A program made the position numbers and the translations under genes. Below, in pieces: positions 54,486-62,940 of a stretch of DNA of 64,000 nucleotides (positions are counted from its first letter, which is position 1; each line of letters opens with the position of its first letter). Source of the DNA: Bradyrhizobium canariense. Its GTDB lineage: Bacteria; Pseudomonadota; Alphaproteobacteria; Rhizobiales; Xanthobacteraceae. Below the pieces are notes generated by a model that worked only from the letters and a program-made list of their open reading frames with translations, was not told the DNA's origin and ran no database searches. The stretch spans positions 868,001 through 932,000 of the forward strand of contig NZ_JAFCKJ010000001.1 of NCBI RefSeq assembly GCF_018130465.1, written 5' to 3'.

Positions 54486-54499
54486 TTGAGCGAACGCAA
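54486..54499. promoter_or_regulatory. Perfect FixK-type box between hemN and the small membrane protein
   Basis: TTGAGCGAACGCAA matches the Bradyrhizobium FixK2 consensus TTG(A/C)-N6-(T/G)CAA exactly. It lies about 86 bp upstream of hemN and 61 bp upstream of the divergent 68-aa protein gene, so it can serve both directions. Regulation is inferred from the match and from known FixK2 control of hemN. Confidence 0.75.
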
Positions 54500-54584
54500 G
54501 GTAGCGCGCCCGAAAATGGGTAATCTAGTGCCATCCGGGATGCGCCGCCCCACTGCGCAGCATTGATTTACGAATGGGTAAGAT

Positions 54585-55937
54585 ATGAGGGCCGATCTTG
54601 CGGCGAGCTACGGCGAAGAACGACTGCCGCGCTACACGAGCTACCCGACCGCACCGCACTTCTCGCCGGCGATCGACGAGGGCGCCTACGCCCGGTGGCT
54701 GGCGGAGCTCCCGACGGGGGCCAGCGCGTCGCTTTATCTGCACGTGCCGTTCTGCCGCGAGATGTGCTGGTATTGCGGCTGCCATACCCAGATCGTCCGT
54801 CGAGACGGGCTCATCGCGGCCTATCTGCGCACGCTGCGCAGCGAGATCGCGCAGGTGTCCGAGACCATCGGCCGGCGCATCAAGGTCGAGCACATCCATT
54901 TCGGCGGCGGCACGCCGACGATCATGGCGCCGGAGGCTTTTGCCGAGTTGATGGCGGCCATGCGCCATTCGTTTTTCGTGCTGCCGTCGGCCGAGATTGC
55001 CGTCGAGATCGATCCCCGCACGCTGACTGCCGACATGGTCGAGGCCATGCGGCTCTCCGGCGTCAATCGCGCGAGCCTGGGGGTGCAGAGCTTCGACCCT
55101 GTCGTGCAGCGCGCGATCAACCGCGTGCAGAGCTATGAGCAGACGGCTTCCGTCGTCGACATGCTCCAGCGCGCCGGGATCAACGGGATCAACTTCGATC
55201 TGATCTACGGGCTGCCGCACCAGACCGTTGCCTCGTGCCTGGATACCGTTCGACGTTCGCTCGAGCTTGGGCCCGACCGCTTCTCGGTGTTCGGCTACGC
55301 GCATGTACCTGATTTCAAGAAGCACCAGCGCATGATCAACGAGGCCGCGCTGCCTGACGGCCTTGCACGCCACGACCAGGCCTGTGCGATCGCCAATGCG
55401 TTGAAGGAGGCCGGTTACGTGCAGATCGGGCTTGATCATTTCGCGCGGCCCGACGATTCCATGGCTGTGGCCTTCGAGGAACGCACGCTGCGGCGCAATT
55501 TTCAGGGCTACACCACCGACAAGGGCGAAGTTCTGCTCGGCTTCGGCGCCAGCGCGATCGGACATTTGCCGCAGGGCTATGTCCAGAACGAGGTGCAGAT
55601 CGGCGCCTATGCGCAGAGCATCGCCGCGGGCCATCTGGCCACCGCGAAAGGCTATGGGCTCACCGACGACGACCGGCTGCGCGCCGACATCATCGAACGC
55701 ATCATGTGCGAGTTCAGCGTCGATCTTGGCGACATCTGCGCGCGTCATGGCGCAGAGGCCGGGGCAATGCTGAAATCGGCGTCGCGTCTGAAGCCGCTGA
55801 TTTCCGACGGCGTCGTGAGACTGGACGGCGACCGCATCGCAGTCGCCAAGGACTCGCGCTTTCTCGTGCGCAGCGTCGCAGCCGCGTTCGACGCACATCT
55901 GGATCCGGCGAAGCAGTTGCACAGCCGGGCGGTGTGA
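54585..55937 (+). CDS. hemN: Oxygen-independent coproporphyrinogen III oxidase
   Basis: Radical-SAM enzyme of 450 residues that makes protoporphyrinogen without oxygen, needed for heme synthesis when oxygen is low. The cluster motif is HVPFCREMCWYCGC: Cys57, Cys61 and Cys64 hold the 4Fe-4S cluster, and Cys66 is the additional conserved Cys. Further signatures are EHIHFGGGTPTIM, NRASLGVQSFDPVVQ and GINFDLIYGLPHQT. Length and C-terminal domain fit true HemN rather than HemW. A perfect FixK-type box lies upstream, and the DUF1858 gene follows 98 bp later. Confidence 0.95.
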   Translation: MRADLAASYGEERLPRYTSYPTAPHFSPAIDEGAYARWLAELPTGASASLYLHVPFCREMCWYCGCHTQIVRRDGLIAAYLRTLRSEIAQVSETIGRRIKVEHIHFGGGTPTIMAPEAFAELMAAMRHSFFVLPSAEIAVEIDPRTLTADMVEAMRLSGVNRASLGVQSFDPVVQRAINRVQSYEQTASVVDMLQRAGINGINFDLIYGLPHQTVASCLDTVRRSLELGPDRFSVFGYAHVPDFKKHQRMINEAALPDGLARHDQACAIANALKEAGYVQIGLDHFARPDDSMAVAFEERTLRRNFQGYTTDKGEVLLGFGASAIGHLPQGYVQNEVQIGAYAQSIAAGHLATAKGYGLTDDDRLRADIIERIMCEFSVDLGDICARHGAEAGAMLKSASRLKPLISDGVVRLDGDRIAVAKDSRFLVRSVAAAFDAHLDPAKQLHSRAV

Positions 55938-55947
55938 AATCACTTTG

Positions 55948-55967
55948 CCGTCATTCCGGAATGACGG
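55948..55967. terminator. Perfect palindrome after hemN
   Basis: CCGTCATTCCGGAATGACGG, perfect over 20 bp and 10 bp past the hemN stop. No T run follows; it could be a terminator or a fragment of a dispersed palindromic repeat. Confidence 0.45.
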
Positions 55968-56035
55968 GCCAGCTTGCGCTTCGACAAAGAGACTCCCGCC
56001 CGCTCCGCTATCGTCGTTTCGGAACGGAGTTGTCC

Positions 56036-56233
56036 ATGCCTTTTGGATCCGACGATCTGGTCGATGACATCATGCGCACGGCGCCGCACACGATCCGCGT
56101 GTTTCTCGCCTTCAGGATGGCTTGCGTCGGCTGTCCGATCGCAACCTTCCACACGGTCGATGACGCCTGCCGCGAGCATGGCATCGATCGCGACAAATTC
56201 CTCGCCGCGCTGTGCGACTGCGTGCCGGCGTGA
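56036..56233 (+). CDS. DUF1858 small redox-disulfide protein
   Basis: A 65-residue DUF1858 protein. DDLVDDIMRTAPHTIRVFLA is the typical first helix, followed by the CxxC pair in MACVGCPIATFHT (Cys30, Cys33) and a second cysteine cluster near the end (LCDCVPA). The domain is often fused to or encoded beside hybrid-cluster (prismane) proteins and NO-related genes. Its place between hemN and nnrR suggests a redox role in handling nitrogen oxides. Whether it shares the hemN transcript is unclear. Confidence 0.8.
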   Translation: MPFGSDDLVDDIMRTAPHTIRVFLAFRMACVGCPIATFHTVDDACREHGIDRDKFLAALCDCVPA

Positions 56234-56358
56234 AGCGGTCTGGAATTCGCGCGGGCCGCGCGCGGATTCCCCGGTGAGGGGCGCTTTCGCCGTAAGCGGA
56301 CGCACCCTCACCCCTATTTTCGGAAACGCGTCTTTAGGGAGACGTTCTGGCGCGGCTT

Positions 56359-57069
56359 TCACGCCACGCCGCTGTCGGGGCTCCGCTCCGCCAGCACGAC
56401 GATCCCATGTGGATCGCGCAGGATGATGCGCTGACGTCCGCTCTCGACCAGGCCCTGCTGTTCCCAGCCGCTCAGGATGCGGCTCACGGTGTGCAGCGTG
56501 GTGCCGGTCATCTGCGCGATGTCCTGGCGGCTGATCGGGAAGTCGATCTCGATGCCGCGGTCGAGCTTCTTGCCGGATTGTTTGGCGAGGCGCAGCAGCG
56601 CATGCGCGACGCGCTGCTCGACCTGCTGGGTCGACATTTCCAGGATCCGGGTGTGGCTCTCCTGGAGCCGCGTGCCGACAGTCTGGAGCGTGTTGGCGGC
56701 AAGCGAAGGAAATCGCTCGACCAGCCGCGGCCAGGCCGAGGTCGGCCAGATCAGGGCGACGCTGTCGTCGACCGCGATCGCCGTGGCCGGATAGCGCGTG
56801 GCTCCGATCGCCATCGCGAGACCGAACGTTTCGCCCGGCGCGACATAGCGGACCACGATCTGCTCGCCGGTCGGTGTGGTCTTGGCCGCGCGAACATGGC
56901 CGTGCAGCAGCAGGAAGAAGGATTGTGCGTCCGCGCCCTGCTCGAAAATGGCACTGTTCTTGGGGTAGCGCGCCGAGCGGGCCTCGCGCAGGATCTCCTC
57001 AAGGTCCTCGGGTTTGACACCCGCAAACAGCGGCAAATGCGCAACCAGCGATGTGTCGACCTTGGCCAT
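56359..57069 (-). CDS. nnrR: Crp/Fnr-family NO-responsive regulator, NnrR-like
   Basis: A 236-residue Crp/Fnr activator. A cyclic-nucleotide-like sensory beta-roll covers residues 1-130 and a dimer helix follows (QQVEQRVAHALLRLAKQ). The C-terminal HTH is FPISRQDIAQMTGTTLHTVSRILSGWE. It lacks the N-terminal cysteine cluster of FNR, which fits NnrR, an NO sensor. NnrR activates nirK and nor genes in Bradyrhizobium. The ATG at 57069 is preceded by AAGGAGG and preferred over 57135, which would overlap the FixK box. That box sits about 60 bp upstream, so FixK-NnrR cascade control is likely. Confidence 0.85.
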   Translation of the reverse strand: MAKVDTSLVAHLPLFAGVKPEDLEEILREARSARYPKNSAIFEQGADAQSFFLLLHGHVRAAKTTPTGEQIVVRYVAPGETFGLAMAIGATRYPATAIAVDDSVALIWPTSAWPRLVERFPSLAANTLQTVGTRLQESHTRILEMSTQQVEQRVAHALLRLAKQSGKKLDRGIEIDFPISRQDIAQMTGTTLHTVSRILSGWEQQGLVESGRQRIILRDPHGIVVLAERSPDSGVA

Positions 57070-57121
57070 TCTGCCTCCTTGGCGCCGGGAAGTGTGATGG
57101 CACCTGCAATCGTCAGGGTGT

Positions 57122-57135
57122 TTGCGATAGCTCAA
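57122..57135. promoter_or_regulatory. Perfect FixK-type box between nnrR and nnrS
   Basis: TTGCGATAGCTCAA matches TTG(A/C)-N6-(T/G)CAA exactly. It lies between the divergent nnrR (start 57069) and nnrS (start 57198) and can act for both. Confidence 0.75.
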
Positions 57136-57197
57136 AACGGGCAGGCCGAACGGCAGTATTTTTCCAGGCGACGATTTGAATCGACTGGAGTTGACCC

Positions 57198-58409
57198 ATG
57201 GCTGGCGCCCGATCCCGTAAATTTAAGGGCTGGCCGCTGTTTGCGAACAGCTTTCGGCCCTTTTTCCTGCTCGCCGCGATCCAGGCAGGGCTTTCGATCC
57301 TGGCCTGGCTGCCGATGTTCTACGGCGAATTGTCGGTGAGCTCCGCTTTCGCGCCGCGCGACTGGCACGTCCATGAGATGCTCTACGGCTTCCTGCCTGC
57401 GGTGATCACGGGATTCCTGTTCACGGCGATTCCGAACTGGACCGGGCGGCTGCCGATCCAGGGGACGTCCTTGGGTGCGCTGCTGGCGGTCTGGCTCGCC
57501 GGCCGTGTCGCGGTGACGCTGTCCGCCGATATCGGCTGGGCGTTTGCGCTTGCCGTCGATGCCGCCTTCCTGACGTTGGTCGTCGCCGCTGCAACGCGCG
57601 AGATCATTGCCGGCGGCAACTGGCGCAACCTTCCTGTGGTGGTGCTGGTGCTGGTGCTGCTCGCCGGCAACATCGCCTTCCATCTCGAAGCGCATTACGC
57701 GGGTGCGGCCGATGTCGGCATCCGCGTCGGCGTCGGCGTGGTCGTGCTGTTGATCACGCTGATCGGCGGCCGCATCATCCCGAGCTTCACCCGAAACTGG
57801 TTGGTCAAGTCCAACCCTGGCCGCCTCCCGGTGCCATTCGGACGCTTCGACGGCGTGGTGATCGGATGCAGCGCAATTGCGATCATCGCGTGGATCGTGG
57901 CGCCGTTGAGCACCTTCACCGGCGTGGTGATGGCCTTGGTCGGTGTGTTGCACCTGGTGCGGCTTGCACGCTGGGCCGGTGACCGCACCTCGCGCGAGCG
58001 GTTGCTCCTGATTCTCCATGTCGGCTACGCCTTCGTGCCGCTTGGTTTCCTCCTGCATGCTCTGGCGAGCTCGGGCGCACTGCCGCCAAGCGCTGGCATC
58101 CACGCCTGGATGGCGGGCGCGGCCGGAACCATGACGCTCGCGGTGATGACCCGTGCGAGTCTCGGCCATACCGGACAGGCGCTGACGGCTTCGCCGGCGA
58201 CACAAGGCATCTATGCCGCGATCATCGTCGCGGCGCTGGCGCGGGTCACGGCGGTGGTTTTGCCTGCGCACAGCGACGCGTTGCTGCACATTGCGGCCTG
58301 CGGCTGGATCGTCGCTTTCCTCGGCTTTGCCGTCGCGTTCGGCCCGCTGCTCGCCGGCAGCCGCCGCCGCGCGCTCGCCATCATGGGCGTGCCCGTCCCG
58401 GCACGCTGA
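57198..58409 (+). CDS. nnrS: NnrS family NO-related membrane protein
   Basis: A 403-residue heme- and copper-binding membrane protein with about 12 helices, needed in some bacteria for growth with or tolerance to nitric oxide. The N-terminal signature FANSFRPFFLLAAIQ and then RDWHVHEMLYGFLPAVITGFLFTAIPNWTGR are characteristic, the His and Trp residues being candidates for cofactor binding. GGRIIPSFTRNWL lies later. It starts downstream of a perfect FixK box shared with nnrR and ends 2 bp from the convergent AraC gene. Confidence 0.93.
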   Translation: MAGARSRKFKGWPLFANSFRPFFLLAAIQAGLSILAWLPMFYGELSVSSAFAPRDWHVHEMLYGFLPAVITGFLFTAIPNWTGRLPIQGTSLGALLAVWLAGRVAVTLSADIGWAFALAVDAAFLTLVVAAATREIIAGGNWRNLPVVVLVLVLLAGNIAFHLEAHYAGAADVGIRVGVGVVVLLITLIGGRIIPSFTRNWLVKSNPGRLPVPFGRFDGVVIGCSAIAIIAWIVAPLSTFTGVVMALVGVLHLVRLARWAGDRTSRERLLLILHVGYAFVPLGFLLHALASSGALPPSAGIHAWMAGAAGTMTLAVMTRASLGHTGQALTASPATQGIYAAIIVAALARVTAVVLPAHSDALLHIAACGWIVAFLGFAVAFGPLLAGSRRRALAIMGVPVPAR

Positions 58410-58411
58410 AT

Positions 58412-59449
58412 TCAGGCCGCGGTCGCCGCGGGCACCGCGGTCGATGATGCCGGTGGCCGGACGCCTTTGCGCCATGCGGTGATGGTGCAGCCGAAGCGGC
58501 CGCGGAACCAGCGCGCCATGGCGCTCTGCGCGGAGAATCCGAGCTGCACGGCGATGTCGGCCAGCGGCCGGCCGGGGTCGTCGATCAGCTGGACCACGAG
58601 ATCGGCGCGCTGCGCGTCGAGAATGGCCGAGAAGCTGGTGCCAGCTTCGGCAAGGTGCCGGTGGATGGTGCGGCGGGTGCAGGCGAGGTGCTCGGCGACG
58701 CGCTCGACCGTGCAGTCGCCGCTGGCGAGCAGGAGACGCACGACCTCGTCGACCTTCTCCTCCCAGCTTGCCGGCCGCGTCTCGATCGCCTCGATCCGCT
58801 TGCGCAGATAGGTCGCGATCAGCGGATGCGCGCTCGGGATCCGGCGCTCCATGTCGTGCGCCGACAACAGGATCGAATCGTCCTCTGCGTTGAAGGTCAC
58901 ACGGCAGCCGTAGAATTCGCGGTAGCGCTTGCGGTCGTGCGGCGGCGGATAATGCAGGTGCACTTCCTGCGGCCGCCAATCGCTGCCGAACAGCGACTGG
59001 ATGATGCGGTGGACGCTGCCGAGCGCCATGTCGATCGACTGGCGCGGCGCGGTCGGCTGTCGGCCGCGCAGGTGCAGCGTGACGGTCACGGACTGCTTGT
59101 CGCGGGTGACGTCCAGCTTCATGCCGTCGTGATGGATCGGGATGAAGCGCGAGAAGGCTTCGATCGCCTCGCCGACCGTCGCCTGTTCGCGCACGATCAG
59201 GCCGACGGCGCCGAAATTGGTCAGACCGCCGCGCTCGGCAAGCCGCAAGCCGAAATCTTCGGCTCCGGACGCCTCTGCCGACAATTCAAGCAGGCGGCGG
59301 AGACCGGTGACGGCAATGGGGGTGTCGGGCTTGTCGAGGCAGGCCAGCGGCAACCTGACCTTGCGCAACATTTGCTTGGGGTCGAGCCCGACCGACCGGG
59401 CGACCTCCGGATAATAGCTCAAGCCTGCGCTGCGAATGAGGTCGGTCAT
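58412..59449 (-). CDS. AraC-family transcriptional regulator
   Basis: A 345-residue regulator with a C-terminal AraC HTH (residues about 245-335: CTVERVAEHLACTRRTIHRHL and LADIAVQLGFSAQSAMARWF) and an N-terminal domain resembling that of OruR/ArgR-type AraC proteins (PDTPIAVTGLRRLLELSAEA). The first 20 residues, MTDLIRSAGLSYYPEVARSV, are a common start for this group. It is convergent with nnrS and has no evident link to denitrification. Effector unknown. Confidence 0.87.
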   Translation of the reverse strand: MTDLIRSAGLSYYPEVARSVGLDPKQMLRKVRLPLACLDKPDTPIAVTGLRRLLELSAEASGAEDFGLRLAERGGLTNFGAVGLIVREQATVGEAIEAFSRFIPIHHDGMKLDVTRDKQSVTVTLHLRGRQPTAPRQSIDMALGSVHRIIQSLFGSDWRPQEVHLHYPPPHDRKRYREFYGCRVTFNAEDDSILLSAHDMERRIPSAHPLIATYLRKRIEAIETRPASWEEKVDEVVRLLLASGDCTVERVAEHLACTRRTIHRHLAEAGTSFSAILDAQRADLVVQLIDDPGRPLADIAVQLGFSAQSAMARWFRGRFGCTITAWRKGVRPPASSTAVPAATAA

Positions 59450-59649
59450 GCGCCCCGTTCCTGCCAGCCATCCCGCAGATGTCCCGAAATGTAAAGTTTC
59501 TGTCCCGATCCGTCAAATCCGGGAACATGGTGGAACATACATATGTGAAACCGAAGCACGGGCGTGAATGCCGTGCATATGACGGCGCGGCGCGACGGGG
59601 CCCGCTGCCGGCTCGGGCCATTTGACCAAGATATTGCTGGATCGGAATT

Positions 59650-60270
59650 ATGCCGGGGAACGTGCTTTCCAAGGGTGAGGTATTCGTCATCGACACCGAC
59701 GCCGCCTCCCGCGAACAATTGTCCACCGCGCTCCAACAGAGCGCCTACAACGTGATCTGCTTCGCCGACGGTGCGTCTCTGCTCTCGGAAGCCAAGGCGC
59801 GGATGCCGGCCTGCGTGCTGCTGGAGATGCCGCCTGATCGCTCCGGTCTCGACGTGCTCAAGCGCCTGCGCGAGGACAACTGCATGGCGCCGGTGCTGGT
59901 GACCGCGACAAACGGCAGCATCGCCATGGCGGTCGATGCCATCAAGAGCGGTGCGGCCGACTTCATCGAGAAGCCATTCCGCACCCGCGACATCGTCGAT
60001 CGGATCGATGCCGCCATCGACGAGTTCGCGCAGCCCGGCTCCAACCGGCAGCGCTGGTTGCCCGGCTGCGAACCCCTGACCGCGCGAGAAGGCGACGTGC
60101 TCGAGCATCTTGCCGCCGGCCTGACCAACAAGGAGATCGCCCGGCGCATGCATCTGAGCGCGCGCACGGTCGAGGGTTATCGCGCCGGTATCCTGAAGAA
60201 GGCGGGCGCTAGGAATGTGACAGACTTGCTTCGCCGCATCTTCGGGCAGGGTTCGCCTCCCCAAATCTGA
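59650..60270 (+). CDS. FixJ/LuxR-type regulator with atypical receiver domain
   Basis: A 206-residue two-domain regulator. The receiver domain (about 8-122) has the acidic pair Asp15 and Asp17 (FVIDTDAAS), Thr85 in VLVTATNGS and Lys108 in FIEKPFR. The position of the phospho-acceptor Asp is filled by Leu58/Glu59 in ACVLLEMPPDRSG, with one residue fewer before the following Gly. The C-terminal LuxR HTH is intact: LTAREGDVLEHLAAGLTNKE and SARTVEGYRAGILKKAGAR. No partner kinase is adjacent. It is likely to act without classical phosphorylation, or to be constitutively active or repressed by another signal. Confidence 0.85.
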   Translation: MPGNVLSKGEVFVIDTDAASREQLSTALQQSAYNVICFADGASLLSEAKARMPACVLLEMPPDRSGLDVLKRLREDNCMAPVLVTATNGSIAMAVDAIKSGAADFIEKPFRTRDIVDRIDAAIDEFAQPGSNRQRWLPGCEPLTAREGDVLEHLAAGLTNKEIARRMHLSARTVEGYRAGILKKAGARNVTDLLRRIFGQGSPPQI

Positions 60271-60454
60271 GAACCAAGATTAACGGCTTTGCTGCGGGAC
60301 GATGACACGTTCCGCGGCCATGGTGCCGCCGCCGCGGCGCCCCACGGAAACCCCAATCGAACCAGTTCCTTTCCTGCCGCGTCCAACCTTGTTGGCGAGG
60401 CATTTGATCGCGCGCGTCCGGCTGGCGGTGCGGCGATATTGCAGGAGGGATTTC

Positions 60455-62134
60455 ATGCGCATCACCGCAAGATGTTTGGCGACGACGAGCCTGGTTCTAG
60501 TGACCATGGCGACGGCGTTGCCGTCATGGGCCGCCGATGTGGACGCCACATCGACCATCGACACCGTCACCGTCTATCCGGATGGCGCCACCGTCACCCG
60601 CATCATCACAGTCGATCTGCCGTCCGGCGACTCGACGCTGATCGCCAGGGACTTCCCGCTCGCCCTCGATACGTCCTCCCTCCGGGTCGAGGGTGAAGGA
60701 GGCGCAAAACTCACCATCGGGACGATCGATGCGCGAACGCCGCGCGCAGCACCGGTCAACCTGCCCGAGCTTGAAAAGCGTATCGAGGCCCTGAACGACC
60801 AGCGCGCCGACCTGCAAGGCGCGATCGACTCGGCCAATGCGCGCCGCAAGTTCGCGGAGCACTTTGCAGAAGCTTCCCCCGTAGGCATCGGCGACAAGGG
60901 CGAGGCGCGTCCGATCGCCGAATGGCGCGCGGCCTTTGCTGCGGTCGGCGAGGAAGTTGCAAGTGCCGACGGCGCCGTCCGTGACGCCACGCGCAAGCTG
61001 CGCGAGATCGATCGTCAGATCGCCCAGCTCGAGGCCGAGCGCAAGGCCAAGCCGCCGAGCAAGCTCGAGGTTCGCATGGACCTCGCCGCGGCCGCCACAA
61101 CGAAGGCGACGTTGCGGGTCACTTATAATGTGCGCAACGCGCGCTGGATGCCGCTCTATGATGCCCGGCTGGACACCGGTGCCAAGGATCGCAAGCCGCA
61201 AGTCGAGCTGGTCCGCCGCGCCGAGGTCACGCAATCGACCGGCGAGGACTGGTCGAACGTCGCGCTCGGCGTTTCCACGGTTCGCATCGGTCGGGGCGGC
61301 AGCGCGCCGGAGCTGAATTCGCTGGTTGCACAATATCCGCAAGTCCCGAAGCCGCGCGCGCTGGGTTCAGTCTCCGATACGGCAATGCCTGCGGCGGCAC
61401 CGATGCAGCGAAAGATGGAAGCCCCCGCCTACGTCAGCAGATCCAGGGAAGATCTTGCGGAACGCGCCGAAGAACAGCAGGCGGTTGCCGAAATAGGCGA
61501 TTTCCAGGCCACCTTCCGGATTCCCGGCCGCGTTAGCCTCGGCGCCGCCGAGGGCGCCAAGAGCCTGCGCATCACTTCGATGAACGTGCCCGTCGATCTC
61601 ATGGTGCGCGCGGCACCGGTGATGGACCCGACCGCCTTCCTCGAAGCCAGCTTCAAGCAGACCGATGACGCGACACTGCTGCCGGGCAAGGTCGCGATCT
61701 ATCGCGACGGCGTCTTCGTCGGCCGCGGCAAGCTCTCGGCCTCGGCCAAGGATGACATCGTGCGGCTCGGCTTCGGCGCCGACGACAAGATCAAGGTCGA
61801 GCGCGCCGTGCTCAAGCGCAACGAAGGTTCGGCCGGCCTCCTGGTGACAACGTCGAAGACCGACGAGCGCGCATTCAAGACCACCGTCCGCAATGGTCAC
61901 GACTTCCCGATCAAGGTCGCGATCGAGGATCAGTTGCCGGTCAGCGAGAACGAGGACATCCTCGTCGAGATGTTGCCTGCGACCACGCCGCCGACCGCAA
62001 GCAACATCCGCGACCGGCGCGGCGTCCTGGAATGGTCGTTCGACGCCAAACCCGGTGAGGTCAAGGACATCAACTTCGCCTGGCGCATCCGCTGGCCGAA
62101 GGACAAGAGCATGGTGATCGTGCCGGCTGGCTAA
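60455..62134 (+). CDS. Secreted DUF4139 family protein (mucoidy inhibitor A-like)
   Basis: A 559-residue exported protein. A signal peptide (residues 1-27) ends SWA-ADVDATST. The DUF4140-type N-terminal domain shows VYPDGATVTRIITVDLPSGD and is followed by a coiled coil (LEKRIEALNDQRADLQ, about residues 105-170). The long C-terminal part is the DUF4139 domain (YNVRNARWMPLYDARLDTGA and FRIPGRVSLGAAEGAKSLRI). The family is called mucoidy inhibitor A-like and its function is unknown. The ATG at 60455 has a perfect site GAGGAGGGA-like (GCAGGAGGGA) seven bases upstream. Its stop overlaps that of convergent hmuV. Confidence 0.88.
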   Translation: MRITARCLATTSLVLVTMATALPSWAADVDATSTIDTVTVYPDGATVTRIITVDLPSGDSTLIARDFPLALDTSSLRVEGEGGAKLTIGTIDARTPRAAPVNLPELEKRIEALNDQRADLQGAIDSANARRKFAEHFAEASPVGIGDKGEARPIAEWRAAFAAVGEEVASADGAVRDATRKLREIDRQIAQLEAERKAKPPSKLEVRMDLAAAATTKATLRVTYNVRNARWMPLYDARLDTGAKDRKPQVELVRRAEVTQSTGEDWSNVALGVSTVRIGRGGSAPELNSLVAQYPQVPKPRALGSVSDTAMPAAAPMQRKMEAPAYVSRSREDLAERAEEQQAVAEIGDFQATFRIPGRVSLGAAEGAKSLRITSMNVPVDLMVRAAPVMDPTAFLEASFKQTDDATLLPGKVAIYRDGVFVGRGKLSASAKDDIVRLGFGADDKIKVERAVLKRNEGSAGLLVTTSKTDERAFKTTVRNGHDFPIKVAIEDQLPVSENEDILVEMLPATTPPTASNIRDRRGVLEWSFDAKPGEVKDINFAWRIRWPKDKSMVIVPAG

Positions 62135-62940
62135 ATTCCCGCCACAGGCGGCGCCGCGCGCATCGATTGCGGCAGCACGTAAGGTACGCCGTCGTCAGCC
62201 TGATGGACGACGGCGTCGATCTCGAAGATGTCGCGGATGGCCTCGCGTGTGACGACATCGGCGCGCGGGCCGTCGGCGGCGAGCCGGCCGCGGTTCAGCA
62301 CGACCAGCCGGTCGGCGAAGCGGATCGCGAGGTTGAGGTCGTGCAGGATCGCGATGACGGCGGTGCCGTCCGCCGCGCGGCGGCGCGCGGCTTCGACGAG
62401 GTCGATCTGGTGACGCAGATCGAGGCTCGATGTCGGCTCGTCCAAAAGCAAGAGTCCGGGGCCAAGCTCGGCCTCGCCGCAGGCGAGCTGGACCAGCACG
62501 CGGGCGAAATGGGTGCGCTGCTGCTCGCCGCCTGACAGCGTCGGCAATTGTCGTTCGCGGAAATGTTCGAGGCCCACCTCATGTAACGCGGCGTCGACAA
62601 GCCGTCCCGCATCGCCCGGGCTGCGGTCGCCCGCGCCCATCTGCACGATCTCCTCGACGGTGAAGGGGAAGGTGACGTTGATATGCTGGGACAGCATCGC
62701 GCGGCGCGCGGCGAGCTCGCGCGGCGTAAAACTGCGGATGTCGCGCTGCTTCAGCCGCACCTCGCCCTCGCTCGGGCGGAGATCGCCGGAGAGCAGCCGC
62801 AGCAGCGTCGACTTGCCGGCGCCGTTCGGGCCGACGATCGCGATCATCTCGCCGGCCCCCACGCTCAGGCCGACGCCATCGAGCAGCGTCGCGCGGCCGG
62901 CGCGCTTGCTTAAAGCTCGGGCTTCGATCACGGCGCTCAT
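62131..62940 (-). CDS. hmuV: Heme ABC transporter ATP-binding protein
   Basis: A 269-residue ATPase for import of heme, or of a related iron chelate. Walker A is GPNGAGKSTLLRLLSG, the signature LSGGEQQRTHFARVL, Walker B GLLLLDEPTSSLD and the H-loop ILHDLNLAIRFADRL. The residue pattern and gene order place it with HmuV rather than FepC. The ATG at 62940 starts MSAVIEARALSK and overlaps the permease gene by 4 bp. The permease frame is read in the same direction upstream of it. Confidence 0.9.
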   Translation of the reverse strand: MSAVIEARALSKRAGRATLLDGVGLSVGAGEMIAIVGPNGAGKSTLLRLLSGDLRPSEGEVRLKQRDIRSFTPRELAARRAMLSQHINVTFPFTVEEIVQMGAGDRSPGDAGRLVDAALHEVGLEHFRERQLPTLSGGEQQRTHFARVLVQLACGEAELGPGLLLLDEPTSSLDLRHQIDLVEAARRRAADGTAVIAILHDLNLAIRFADRLVVLNRGRLAADGPRADVVTREAIRDIFEIDAVVHQADDGVPYVLPQSMRAAPPVAGI

